Source: Todiramphus chloris collaris (taxonomy: Eukaryota; Chordata; Aves; Coraciiformes; Alcedinidae). Taken from it: a stretch of DNA of 64,000 nt. How positions within the stretch are numbered: position 1 is the first letter of the stretch; the number at the start of each line of letters is the position of its first letter. The translations under genes were made by a program, and so were the position numbers. Shown in pieces: positions 54,801 to 59,800 of this stretch. The stretch lies in contig JANVCC010000064.1 in assembly GCA_025345505.1 (NCBI GenBank), forward strand, positions 4,511,693-4,575,692. The letters run 5' to 3'. The notes below the pieces were generated by a model. That model had not been told where the DNA came from, searched no databases, and was given only the letters and a program-made list of their open reading frames with translations.

Positions 54801-56816
54801 TGCCAGGTAACAGCTCTCAAAATGAGAATGACTTTCGTAACCTACGATTAGAGGATTCCTCAAGAAACCAAACTCTACAATACAGGTTCACAGCCTCAGA
54901 CCTACCCTGAGCCACCCCAACATGAGGTAATTCTGCATTACCTACTCCCAAGGACAAAGGAATAAAAAAACCAAAACAAGCACTAATTCAGGTTTTCCCC
55001 CTCACAGGATTTTTGGGGCTTGGTTTTTGTTTTTAAGCTGCTACTAAAAGCCCATTTTAACTGATTTTGTGCACACTGGGAGGGAGTCATGCAGCTAATG
55101 GCAGAAAACGTTAACAAACAGGATGGTTTAAGAACATCAGCTTCAAATGTCTTGTGCAAAAACACATCCTGCAAGTTCTAGCACCTTTACACTCAACTTC
55201 CACGTCTGCCACGATCCCCAGGGAAAAGATCGGACTAAACAGCAAAATGCAGAGTCATGAAAAATGCACCTTGCATGGGGCCAGGAGGCTCAGAGAAGAG
55301 CCTGTCATGCATTTGATGAACACAGAGTAGTCACTGGGTTAGTGTTTCAGAGAGAATGAAGGATCCCTGCATGCATCCTCATTTCTGAGACAGCACTGGA
55401 CGGGCCAACCAAGCTGATGCTCACTGAGCCTTTTGGAAGGTCACAAAAATAGGCCAGCGTGCCCTCTAAAAATAAACATTTATCTTTATCACGCTGAAAA
55501 GTACAAATTCACTTTACAAGTGAGAGATGAATCAAAATCCACTAAGGCTCAAAAAAAAAAAAAAAAACCAACCCAACTCCAGCGAGGAATCCCAGCTGCA
55601 GTCGGGGCTGCAACGTCTCCAATTTCACACTTCAACTCCAACGGCCAAAAGAACTACTCACAACTAATTACAGTATTTGCCTACTGAAATTTCAGACTGA
55701 CTTTTCTGAAAGAGGAAGTAATTATAATTATTCACTGATACCACTAATCTAGATTTATTCCTGCACAGTTACCAGCTGCTTTGTAGATGAGCACGTTTAG
55801 AAGCGAGCCCGTGTTCCTTTCCACGCCCGCGTGCTTCAAAAAGGGCTCTGCAATCGCAGAGCAACGCAGCCCCGGAACCCACGGCTGCTGACGCGTTCGA
55901 ATCGTTTCCCTTCCAATCCCCAGTGCTTTTCAAATGGAAGGCTAAATTTTCAGGGGGGAAAATGTAGGGCTTTACCTGTCGGGTCAAAGTCGTGCGTACT
56001 ACTGCAGCGTTCGACCTTCTGTTTCTTGTCGGCTGGAGACTCTCTGCTCAGAATGCTGCCGTGTCTGTGTCAAAGCAAAGCAGAGCATCCTGACCACCGT
56101 GCCACAGAAGCAGTGCCTACCCTGGGAGCCTTCTGGAAATAACCTTAGCTGGGTCTGGCTCACGAGGAGTGCAGATTAAAATGCACGCATCGAGTTCACC
56201 TAAAAAATTTATCCCCAGACTGAATTCAAGTGGAAAAACGATCTCCCTCAGAATCTTTGGAGCATATCCAAGGTTCTAGAAACAGTCTCGGTAGCCTTCG
56301 AAATGAGTAACAGCAAGTGCATTCTCTTGGTCATTCAACATCAGGCCACATTTATTTTAAAAGCAAAATCCACTTACTGCAAAAGCTCCCAACCCTTACC
56401 TCTGCCTCCTCTCCCAGCAGATCTTACATCTCTCTGTATGCAGAATTCCAAGATTTAGAATACCCTCCCCCCCCAAGAAGTGTCCGTGTATCACAGACCA
56501 CAGGGTCACTTTCTCTGATCATCTCACATCTCAGGTAAGATGAGCGGCCCGGGTCCGGCACAGGAAGGCAAACGGTAACCCTACACTGTGCTCTTGCAGC
56601 ACAGCCCCAGCTCCATCCTCAGCACCCCGTCCCAAGTGGGTATTCATCTCCCCACATCTGTAACAGGCACTGCTATCTGTATTTCTACACTATTCTAGGG
56701 TTTTTTCCCCCCTTTTAAAAGCATTCCTCCTTCAAAAATACTGCATTATGTAAATTGCAATACAGATAAACACTCAAACTTCAGCAACTCACCTTGTAGG
56801 TTTTTTGAGAGGAAAC
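18758..56816 (-). CDS. ARHGEF12: Rho guanine nucleotide exchange factor 12 (LARG), coding exons 2-40, spliced
   Basis: This gene encodes a multidomain RhoA/B/C exchange factor that couples activated Galpha12/13 to Rho at the plasma membrane. Thirty-nine exons join with consistent phases into 1,534 codons plus the last base of a codon split with the absent exon 1; adding about ten residues gives roughly 1,545 aa, the usual length for LARG. By sequence the order is PDZ (about residues 68-147), coiled segment (about 200-260), RH domain (about 363-555), basic and Ser/Pro linker, DH (about 789-979), PH (about 1019-1130) and an acidic tail. LARG rather than its paralogue ARHGEF11 is indicated by near-identical stretches such as the PDZ core, INGQCSCFQSIELLKSRP in RH, and the tail motif SGEHFFDAREAHSDENPSE. 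No frameshift or premature stop was seen. The start codon is outside the window. All introns have GT-AG ends. Confidence 0.97.
19113..19444 (-). CDS. ARHGEF12: ARHGEF12 exon 39, tail with polyglutamine
   Basis: The exon encodes NYLILDEYGTVQESSTDEE, then a variable part with nine consecutive Gln residues, SDGGSSPFTEEM, WGAVEESCSF and a terminal coiled helix MQYIQKIEDDLEKLK. The Gln run is encoded by nine pure CAG codons at 19302-19328. Human LARG has only a short Gln/His stretch (HQQQH) at this position. The donor is GTATAG. Confidence 0.95.
19445..21029 (-). other. ARHGEF12: ARHGEF12 intron 38
   Basis: 1.6 kb between the two large tail exons. Nothing recognised besides the splice signals. 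Confidence 0.8.
21030..21512 (-). CDS. ARHGEF12: ARHGEF12 exon 38, long C-terminal exon
   Basis: This is the largest coding exon, with 160 codons. It starts GLLKQLLVQQLGFAEKG, continues through a Ser/Thr/Pro-rich variable part, and contains the conserved SGEHFFDAREAHSDENPSE motif before an acidic KEEEEVQIRIS end. The first helix and the SGEHFFDA block are nearly identical to LARG; the rest is predicted disordered. Confidence 0.95.
21513..23380 (-). other. ARHGEF12: ARHGEF12 intron 37
   Basis: 1.9 kb. An open stretch near 22361-22624 on the plus strand has no recognised homology and is not supported as a gene. Confidence 0.8.
23381..23608 (-). CDS. ARHGEF12: ARHGEF12 exon 37, disordered tail
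   Basis: Seventy-five codons start DKDLGLESPLILNAQSSS and end VSEGQWALDALRN. The final EGQWALDALRN segment is strongly conserved, whereas the Ser-rich middle is variable. It ends T/GTAAG, splitting a Leu codon. Confidence 0.94.
23990..24066 (-). CDS. ARHGEF12: ARHGEF12 exon 36, Glu/Gln-rich tail
   Basis: The exon encodes EEHEEEEQQKLKEQHDIP and ASSLQSP. It corresponds to the DNDEEDPSKLKEEQHG region of human LARG and is more acidic here. It leaves in phase 1. Confidence 0.93.
24221..24310 (-). CDS. ARHGEF12: ARHGEF12 exon 35, PH C-terminal helix and tail
   Basis: The exon encodes WQDLIAQMAGTVKMGSTRR and VIPLPQSGPG. The invariant Trp of the PH C-terminal helix is the first full codon. It ends GA/GTAAGT within a Glu codon. 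Confidence 0.94.
24969..25042 (+). repeat. Compound (GT)n/(AT)n/(AC)n microsatellite in intron 34
   Basis: Alternating GT, AT, GT, AT and then AC units run for about 70 bases. The GT part and the later AC part are reverse complements, so the tract could form a hairpin around the central AT run. It is likely to be length-polymorphic. Confidence 0.9.
25263..25350 (-). CDS. ARHGEF12: ARHGEF12 exon 34, PH domain
   Basis: The exon encodes NKAFFVISMSENGAHIYEL and VAQTVSEKN. The hydrophobic FFVIS strand and YELVAQTVSEK belong to the later PH strands and helix. The GT/GTAAGT donor splits a Val codon that exon 35 completes. Confidence 0.95.
25866..26033 (-). CDS. ARHGEF12: ARHGEF12 exon 33, PH domain core
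   Basis: The exon encodes DLYTLLLEDILVLLQKQDDK, LVLKCHSKILASTADSKH and TFSPIIKLNTVLVRQVAT. LLLEDILVLLQKQD is a canonical PH strand pair. In this family the PH domain binds activated Rho as well as assisting exchange. Phase is 1/1. Confidence 0.97.
26443..26518 (-). CDS. ARHGEF12: ARHGEF12 exon 32, PH domain start
   Basis: The exon encodes NLDLTKRKMLHEGPLTWK and VNRDKTI. The H-EGPLTWK strand starts the PH domain. It ends one base into an Asp codon with a GTGAG donor. Confidence 0.96.
26519..27900 (-). other. ARHGEF12: ARHGEF12 intron 31
   Basis: 1.4 kb between the DH-PH linker exon and the first PH exon. It holds a T-run at about 27470 and nothing else recognised. Confidence 0.8.
27901..27978 (-). 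CDS. ARHGEF12: ARHGEF12 exon 31, DH-PH linker helix
   Basis: Twenty-six codons encode HLEDYQRRLDLSYLKQSE and DPMMDEFR. LEDYQRRLD is the conserved DH-PH junction in LARG. Phase is 0/0. Confidence 0.95.
28206..28306 (-). CDS. ARHGEF12: ARHGEF12 exon 30, end of DH domain
   Basis: The exon encodes LPEEKEKVKKAADHCRQIL and NHVNQAVKESENKQ, the long last DH helix running toward the PH domain. It leaves in phase 0 with a GTAAG donor. Confidence 0.96.
28307..30448 (-). other. ARHGEF12: ARHGEF12 intron 29 (2.1 kb, AT-rich)
   Basis: This is the longest intron between PDZ-coding and tail-coding exons. The part from about 29.0 to 30.3 kb is visibly more AT-rich than its neighbours, with no open frame and no recognised repeat. 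Confidence 0.8.
30449..30563 (-). CDS. ARHGEF12: ARHGEF12 exon 29, DH conserved region 3
   Basis: The exon encodes DAESNPLCRRLQLKDIIPKE and MQRLTKYPLLLDNIAKYT. The QRLTKYPLLL helix is the most conserved DH signature and forms much of the GTPase-binding surface. Confidence 0.97.
31378..31503 (-). CDS. ARHGEF12: ARHGEF12 exon 28, DH domain
   Basis: Forty-two codons encode FSGPAEEKLKHATATFCSN, then QPFALEVIKSRQKKDSRF and QTFVQ. The FCSNQPFAL segment is diagnostic for this RhoGEF subfamily. Phase is 0/0 and the donor is GTGAAT. Confidence 0.96.
31504..32938 (-). other. ARHGEF12: ARHGEF12 intron 27
   Basis: 1.4 kb within the DH-coding region. No feature seen beyond the splice sites. Confidence 0.8.
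32939..33024 (-). CDS. ARHGEF12: ARHGEF12 exon 27, DH domain
   Basis: The exon encodes ALNDQMKAVRKRNETSVID and QIGEDLLSW. This matches the second DH conserved region of LARG (IGEDLLTWF in human). It uses a TTTTAAG acceptor and a GTAAAA donor. Confidence 0.94.
33485..33631 (-). CDS. ARHGEF12: ARHGEF12 exon 26, DH domain conserved region 1
   Basis: The exon encodes ELFYTERAHVRTLKVLHNVF, then YQRVTREGILNSSDKR and KIFSNLEDILGLH. The E-L-TE--HVR-LKVL pattern is the classic CR1 helix of Dbl-homology domains that contacts the Rho switch regions. It ends in phase 1 with GTAAGA. Confidence 0.97.
34249..34403 (-). CDS. ARHGEF12: ARHGEF12 exon 25, entry to DH domain
   Basis: The exon encodes TDSVGFTDVQSEDELYDFDV, then DPPNWQQLVSREVLMGLK and PYEIKRQEVIN. 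The acidic lead and the PPNWQQLVS motif precede the DH domain; in LARG the segment just ahead of DH contributes to catalysis. KRQEVIN opens the first DH helix. Confidence 0.96.
34848..34883 (-). CDS. ARHGEF12: ARHGEF12 exon 24 (36-bp micro-exon)
   Basis: Thirty-six bases encode MVDMGTPKPFR within split Arg and Lys codons. The GTPKPFRK motif is conserved in LARG. A TTTACAG acceptor and GTGAGT donor flank it, and phase 2 on both sides allows in-frame skipping. Confidence 0.92.
35176..35305 (-). CDS. ARHGEF12: ARHGEF12 exon 23, acidic linker
   Basis: The exon encodes GLKQTGEAPPANDCMEGTPR, then TPNNTFEFPSPLENLQEEEG. The end is acidic (EEEGESE). It enters in phase 1 and leaves in phase 2. This is one of the more divergent exons relative to human LARG. 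Confidence 0.92.
35769..35981 (-). CDS. ARHGEF12: ARHGEF12 exon 22, Ser/Pro-rich linker
   Basis: Seventy codons start GRAMEMQKPRHPKHVPTASS and run through VSPEPPDPGKMRQSG to SPEGSKDSET. It is low-complexity and probably disordered between RH and DH. The KARHPKH-like and SSVSPEP strings identify it as LARG. Confidence 0.94.
36203..36308 (-). CDS. ARHGEF12: ARHGEF12 exon 21, basic linker
   Basis: The exon encodes QSIKKEKEGEEKGKRRGFPN, then ILGPPRRPSRHDSSA. The strongly basic run is followed by a conserved RRPSRHD motif. It ends one base into an Ile codon. Confidence 0.95.
37304..37418 (-). CDS. ARHGEF12: ARHGEF12 exon 20, end of RH domain
   Basis: The exon encodes SSTMQYVILTYMKHLGVK, then VKEPRNLEQKRGRIGFLPKIK. 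The MQYVI-YMKHLGVKVKEPR segment forms the last RH helices, and the basic end begins the linker. It leaves in phase 0. Confidence 0.96.
37906..37938 (-). CDS. ARHGEF12: ARHGEF12 exon 19 (33-bp micro-exon)
   Basis: Thirty-three bases encode MTSQPLEEEK between split codons, with a TTTTAG acceptor and GTAATG donor. The peptide corresponds to MTAQAVEEDK in human LARG. Phase 2 on both sides means skipping would keep the frame. Confidence 0.9.
38423..38560 (-). CDS. ARHGEF12: ARHGEF12 exon 18, RH domain C-terminal helices
   Basis: The exon encodes QKRSMGLTLAEGELTKLDAE, then ERACAEQIIAKIEEV. The MGLT motif and the long charged helix are typical of the extended RH fold. The donor GTGAGT interrupts a Leu codon, completed in exon 19. 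Confidence 0.95.
39376..39481 (-). CDS. ARHGEF12: ARHGEF12 exon 17, RH domain
   Basis: The exon encodes RRRPELLPEELHRQFIQIMQ and continues DKVCPEVQRNLEDF. These helices match the central RH domain. It enters in phase 1 and leaves in phase 2 with GTAAC. Confidence 0.95.
39704..39746 (-). CDS. ARHGEF12: ARHGEF12 exon 16, RH domain, 43 bp
   Basis: This short exon encodes NLKVPVPDEISLEL plus the first base of an Asp codon. It follows a pyrimidine tract and CAG and ends in GTAGG. Phase and sequence (human HLKVSVPDEMSADL) fit between exons 15 and 17. Confidence 0.92.
40137..40236 (+). repeat. Direct repeat copy 1, intron 15
   Basis: About 100 bases beginning GGAAACTATTTGAATTATTC match a second copy at 41007-41110 at roughly 85% identity by eye, including an identical AGCTTTGTTCCAACAACT block. 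The similarity stops sharply at both ends. Confidence 0.85.
40501..40599 (-). CDS. ARHGEF12: ARHGEF12 exon 15, RH domain
   Basis: Thirty-three codons encode LCYLYTDLYKQTNSKETRRV and then FLEFYQFFLDRAA. The KETRR-FLEF-FFLDR pattern is characteristic of RH domains of p115, PRG and LARG. The donor is GCA/GTAGGT and phase is 0/0. Confidence 0.96.
40882..40992 (-). CDS. ARHGEF12: ARHGEF12 exon 14, RH (RGS-like) domain start
   Basis: Thirty-seven codons encode INGQCSCFQSIELLKSRP, then AHLAVLLHHVVSQFDPAAL. This is the first helix pair of the RH domain that binds Galpha12/13. The acceptor region lies immediately beside one copy of a duplicated intronic segment. Confidence 0.96.
41007..41110 (+). repeat. 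Direct repeat copy 2, intron 13
   Basis: This is the second copy of the 100-base segment, in the same orientation and 870 bases away. In transcript sense it ends only 14 bases before the acceptor of exon 14, so it probably contains that exon's branch point. Exons 14 and 15 lie between the copies and are not themselves duplicated. Confidence 0.85.
41587..41679 (-). CDS. ARHGEF12: ARHGEF12 exon 13, acidic entry to RH domain
   Basis: Thirty-one codons encode DSQSSVGSPLSRVGPQ followed by IIGAEDDDFDTEQEQ. In RhoGEFs of this family the acidic segment just before RH contacts Galpha and carries its GAP activity. The EDDDFD run is visible here. Phase is 0/0. Confidence 0.95.
42482..42553 (-). CDS. 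ARHGEF12: ARHGEF12 exon 12, linker
   Basis: Twenty-four codons encode SPRSGLKERIYPDESPEKAE and then VQDT. The match to the LARG linker (SGPKERIYLEENPEK in human) is clear. Phase is 0/0 and the donor is GTGAGT. Confidence 0.94.
43274..43408 (-). CDS. ARHGEF12: ARHGEF12 exon 11, acidic Ser-rich linker
   Basis: Forty-five codons from DGVLSSRSVAESLQISEAEA to SGDSPSRPNSDIAD form a disordered acidic linker before the RH domain. Phase is 0/0 and the donor is GTGAGT. This stretch is less conserved than the flanking helices. Confidence 0.93.
43994..44113 (-). CDS. ARHGEF12: ARHGEF12 exon 10, coiled-coil
   Basis: Forty codons continue the helix: SLQEEYGRSPTTRLLKEIQ, then ETKKHIPQLQEQLSKATG. The KHIPQLQEQLSKATG string is essentially that of LARG. 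Both ends are phase 0. Confidence 0.95.
44629..44706 (-). CDS. ARHGEF12: ARHGEF12 exon 9, coiled-coil start
   Basis: Twenty-six codons encode EENNIVHNQKVEILRKML and then QKEQERLQ, a charged helix with heptad-like leucines. It matches the coiled segment between PDZ and RH. Acceptor and donor are TTTCTAG and GTACTG. Confidence 0.95.
45303..45481 (-). CDS. ARHGEF12: ARHGEF12 exon 8, end of PDZ and Pro/Ser linker
   Basis: The last PDZ strand GSYVALTVQGRPP is followed by a Ser/Pro-rich linker containing GHMSPIMTSPHSPGTSG and ending ITSPVLVG. Several SP dipeptides could be proline-directed phosphorylation sites; that part is inference. The exon runs from phase 1 to phase 0. Confidence 0.95.
46200..46257 (-). 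CDS. ARHGEF12: ARHGEF12 exon 7, PDZ helix B
   Basis: The exon encodes VNGTLVTHSNHLEVVKLIK. The His-Leu-Glu-Val-Val segment is the second PDZ helix, whose first residue contacts the ligand side chain. It ends one base into a Ser codon with a GTAAGT donor. Confidence 0.95.
47048..47097 (-). CDS. ARHGEF12: ARHGEF12 exon 6, PDZ core
   Basis: The exon encodes DGAAMRAGVQTGDRIIK, the typical PDZ segment in which an Ala-rich helix leads to a GDRI turn. It leaves in phase 0 with a GTAAG donor. Confidence 0.96.
47517..47615 (-). CDS. ARHGEF12: ARHGEF12 exon 5, start of PDZ domain
   Basis: The exon encodes the first PDZ strands, GLVQRCVVIQRDENGFGL, followed by TVSGDNPVFVQSVKE. The carboxylate-binding loop is the GFGL motif. 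In LARG this PDZ binds C-terminal ligands such as plexin-B tails and the IGF-1 receptor. The exon sits after a 6.7-kb intron and ends in GTAAG. Confidence 0.96.
47616..54276 (-). other. ARHGEF12: ARHGEF12 intron 4 (6.7 kb)
   Basis: This is the largest complete intron. Phase 1 on both sides joins Tyr-Gly across it without missing residues, so no conserved exon is hidden here. I saw no recognisable repeat, RNA gene or coding sequence. Confidence 0.85.
54277..54333 (-). CDS. ARHGEF12: ARHGEF12 exon 4, Ser/Lys-rich, symmetric 57 bp
   Basis: The exon encodes DSSSKKTKSSSEESRSETY and starts and ends in phase 1, so skipping it would keep the frame. A GTAAG donor and GCAG acceptor flank it. The lysine/serine-rich peptide lies directly before the PDZ domain. 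Skipping is an inference from the phase only. Confidence 0.95.
54334..55975 (-). other. ARHGEF12: ARHGEF12 intron 3
   Basis: 1.6 kb between exons 3 and 4. It contains short A-runs (54391, 55551) and nothing else recognised. Confidence 0.8.
55976..56064 (-). CDS. ARHGEF12: ARHGEF12 exon 3, N-terminal basic segment
   Basis: The exon encodes RHGSILSRESPADKKQ and continues to DFDPT, with phase 2 in and phase 1 out. It is a charged, probably disordered segment ahead of the PDZ domain and closely follows the LARG N-terminus. The acceptor is ACACAG and the donor is G/GTAAAG. Confidence 0.94.
56793..56816 (-). CDS. ARHGEF12: ARHGEF12 exon 2 (24-bp micro-exon)
   Basis: A pyrimidine-rich acceptor ending in CAG precedes 24 bases, followed by a GTGAG donor. 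The first base completes a split Arg codon from exon 1 and the exon then encodes FPLKKPT plus two bases of the next Arg. This matches the N-terminal basic peptide of LARG. It is too short for ORF-based detection and was found by joining from exon 3. Confidence 0.88.
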
Positions 56817-59800
56817 CTGAAAAGAAGAAAGAACACAAGTTTAATGAACATTTTTTGTTTCTCGGTATTTTGTTTGATATCAACACCAATGTTTAAATAT
56901 AAACAGTTATTTTACACTTCTGTAATGTCTTCACAAGAGAACAAGTGGTTTTTGTTCTACTTCAGCCAATTATTAGTCCATTCACAGTTGATTCAACTAG
57001 GTAAAGAATTATTATTAACATGCTTAATTAAGGTTTCAAACAGAAGTAAGAACAGCAGCAGAATCTATGCTCTCACATCAGCATCTAACAGTGTTTGGGG
57101 GTTTTTCTTAGTAGAGAACAGTAGCTCATGGATCATCTTCCTCTCATAACAACTAGTTCCATGCTCTAAGAATTAATATAGCTTGACTCTTCTGTCCTGC
57201 TGATTGACTTGAGTACCTGGTACCTAAAGAAGGTCCAAGTCTTAACTGAAAAGTCTCCTATAGTTGAGACTTTCCAGTCATCTAGCTCCTGGTGGGTTCT
57301 GTCGTGTCTACTGACACAGGAGCTCATGCTCCTAACAAGAAGAGATGAACAGTTTTCAAGAAATTGGAGGAACTTCCCATCTTTGAGACAAGCACAACAG
57401 AGTAAAGTCAACTTGAAATTACATTAACTATTCCCAGTATTATTCCTGAGCTGTACAGATAAAACGGGTGACACAAAGCCCCGGGTGAAGGCAGGAAGAT
57501 GGGTACACACGTTTAAGTGAGGAAAAAGACATGGGACTTAGGAAACTGGGATTTTTTTTTCCTTCAATTACTACAGAACAACAACAGAGCAAAGCGTATG
57601 CCATCCAGCTTAAGGCACCAACTTCTACCTTCATAAAGCAGAACTAGTTTTTCCTCTCAACTTTTTGGAAGCTTAGCTCCATTCCTACTTGCTAAATGTT
57701 TTCCGATCCTTTGGCTGGAAAGCAATACAAGCATTTAGAGCTGCTGTGTGCATGCAGAAAAAAAGAATAGATAACCTAAGTTACCTTTGTTCTAAATGAA
57801 GACATCTACAGTTATTATAGCTGATACTTTACCCCATATATGTAACAGTTATCCCTACAGCAGTTTCTTCTCTATATACTTGGGTTTTGTAAGAAATAAT
57901 GGGGTGAGGGTTAGAAGGAGGCAAAGAAGCACATCAAGTAAAAGGAAATCTAACACCACAAATGTTAAGAGGACATGAAATGGCTTTATTTTTTGGGGGG
58001 TTTTTTAAACTTTGCTTAGTTTAGCTAGACCTATTTGGTAAAGATCAATGATGAGGCCACGTCAGAAAAAGCCAACACGAGGGCAGGACAGTCCCAAAGA
58101 CACCACCTCCAACCTCAAGAGTCAACTGAGCTGAGCCAATGCCCTGTCCAACCCAACTGGTGCAGCATCGAGCCATCCTCCGAGTGCATCTCAGAGCACT
58201 GCAGCAGAGACTCCTTGAGCATCGCCAAGAGGACTGCCTCAGATGCACACCCTGTGTTCTACACTCCGTCCTCCAAAGAAGGGACGCCTTGTCACCCATT
58301 CAGCTAGTCACTTTTCCTCGAGAAATGCACACAGATTGGCCGAGCCAGGGACAGCACGGTCTTAAAGCTCCAGTGAGTCCCTCTTCATTACCTGAAAAGC
58401 GTAACTGGATACACAGCAGAAGCAATCAGCTTAATCCCTCTCTCGGAGTAACAGGTATTCCAGCTCACACCCCCCAGCGCCCTGCGCCAGCAACACGGCA
58501 ACCCTGGAGCAAACATCTGCTGCCACACTAAGCAAATGAAATGAAAGCCTTGTCTGTCTATTACTGAAAACAATTATACACATCAAGACGCTTGCCATCT
58601 TTCAGATAACGCGTCAAATTGAGCTGAAATATTCAAAATTAAGGGGATAGATAAGACCTTTGATTGCATCACCTATGGGCAAAGCAGCACAGAAGTTAAT
58701 TAATTGAGGAAAAAAAAGGCTGTGTGCAGACTCCACAAGAAGTGGCAGTGCCCTCTCCTCCTCCCCCAAAAGCACTATTTTCCTCTCAGAAGTCTGGGAG
58801 ATCCACTGTTATTCAAATAACAAGTAGCTCTTCAAGCCTCTCCTCGTTCTGCTCTACCTGCAAAGCCAGATCTCTTAGCATTCAGTCCTAAATCCTGGCC
58901 AGGAAAGAACTACCTTGGGCACGACAGACAACCTGAATCCCAACGCAAAGAAAACAGAAGTCATCTCAGGGCAGCCTAACCCTGTATGGCAGTAGCAATC
59001 AAGCGTTTCATTGAGAAGCAGAAAAGGAGCCAAAGGCATCCAGGGAAAGCCAATCTGCCATCCCTCCCAAGGCAGGAAAAGATGCCTAAGGTGACCGATA
59101 CCACATTTTTTGTCTACTGCACTCAACTTTTGAGTTGCATAAAAAAATTCTATCACTACTTACATATATTTTAATGAAGCACTTAAGTCAAAACCTTCAT
59201 TCCATATGTTTCTAATCAGATACCCAGAACTCCAGGCTTACGCTTCTGCCACAAAAGAAACCGTTTATGAGCAAAATGAAGTTCCTTCACTCTTGCGCTG
59301 CTCTGCTTGGTTCAGAGTTGCTTATTTTCTGTTCAAGGATGAAGCACAAATGCTCTATTTTAGGCGTCTAGAAAAGTCGTGCAAAACCTTTCCACTTATA
59401 CGTTGGCCGCTGACGTGAATTATTTAGGAAGAGAAACCTCAAGGCAGCGGCTCCTAGGGGAAAAGAGGCCGGAGGCCAGGCCCGCGATGGCAGGAGCACA
59501 GCGCTCGCTCCCCTTGGGCTCCATCCTCCCGCATCCACAGGCACAGGCCGCGGAGCAGCTCCCCGCAGCTCCGGAGCCCCTTGGCCGCCCGCCAGCTTCC
59601 TGCATTTCTTTCTTCTCCAAAGCCAGCAGAGAGGGAGGGCCACGGTGGGGAAGCAGGGTGGGCAGCAGGTCAGCATCGCCCCGGAGCTCCTCGGGCACAC
59701 GCGGCACGGTCACGCGAGGCCGAGCGAGCTCCGGGCCCTCTCCTGCCTTTGCTTGACTTCAGAAGCGTCCATAGGAAGAGAGAGGGTGGTCTTTGTTGAG

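Noticed and set aside
59420..59713. 97-codon minus-strand frame in the intron 1 CpG block as an alternative LARG first exon
   Set aside because: No good donor in phase to join exon 2 follows and the peptide is not recognisable; the block is kept only as a regulatory candidate.
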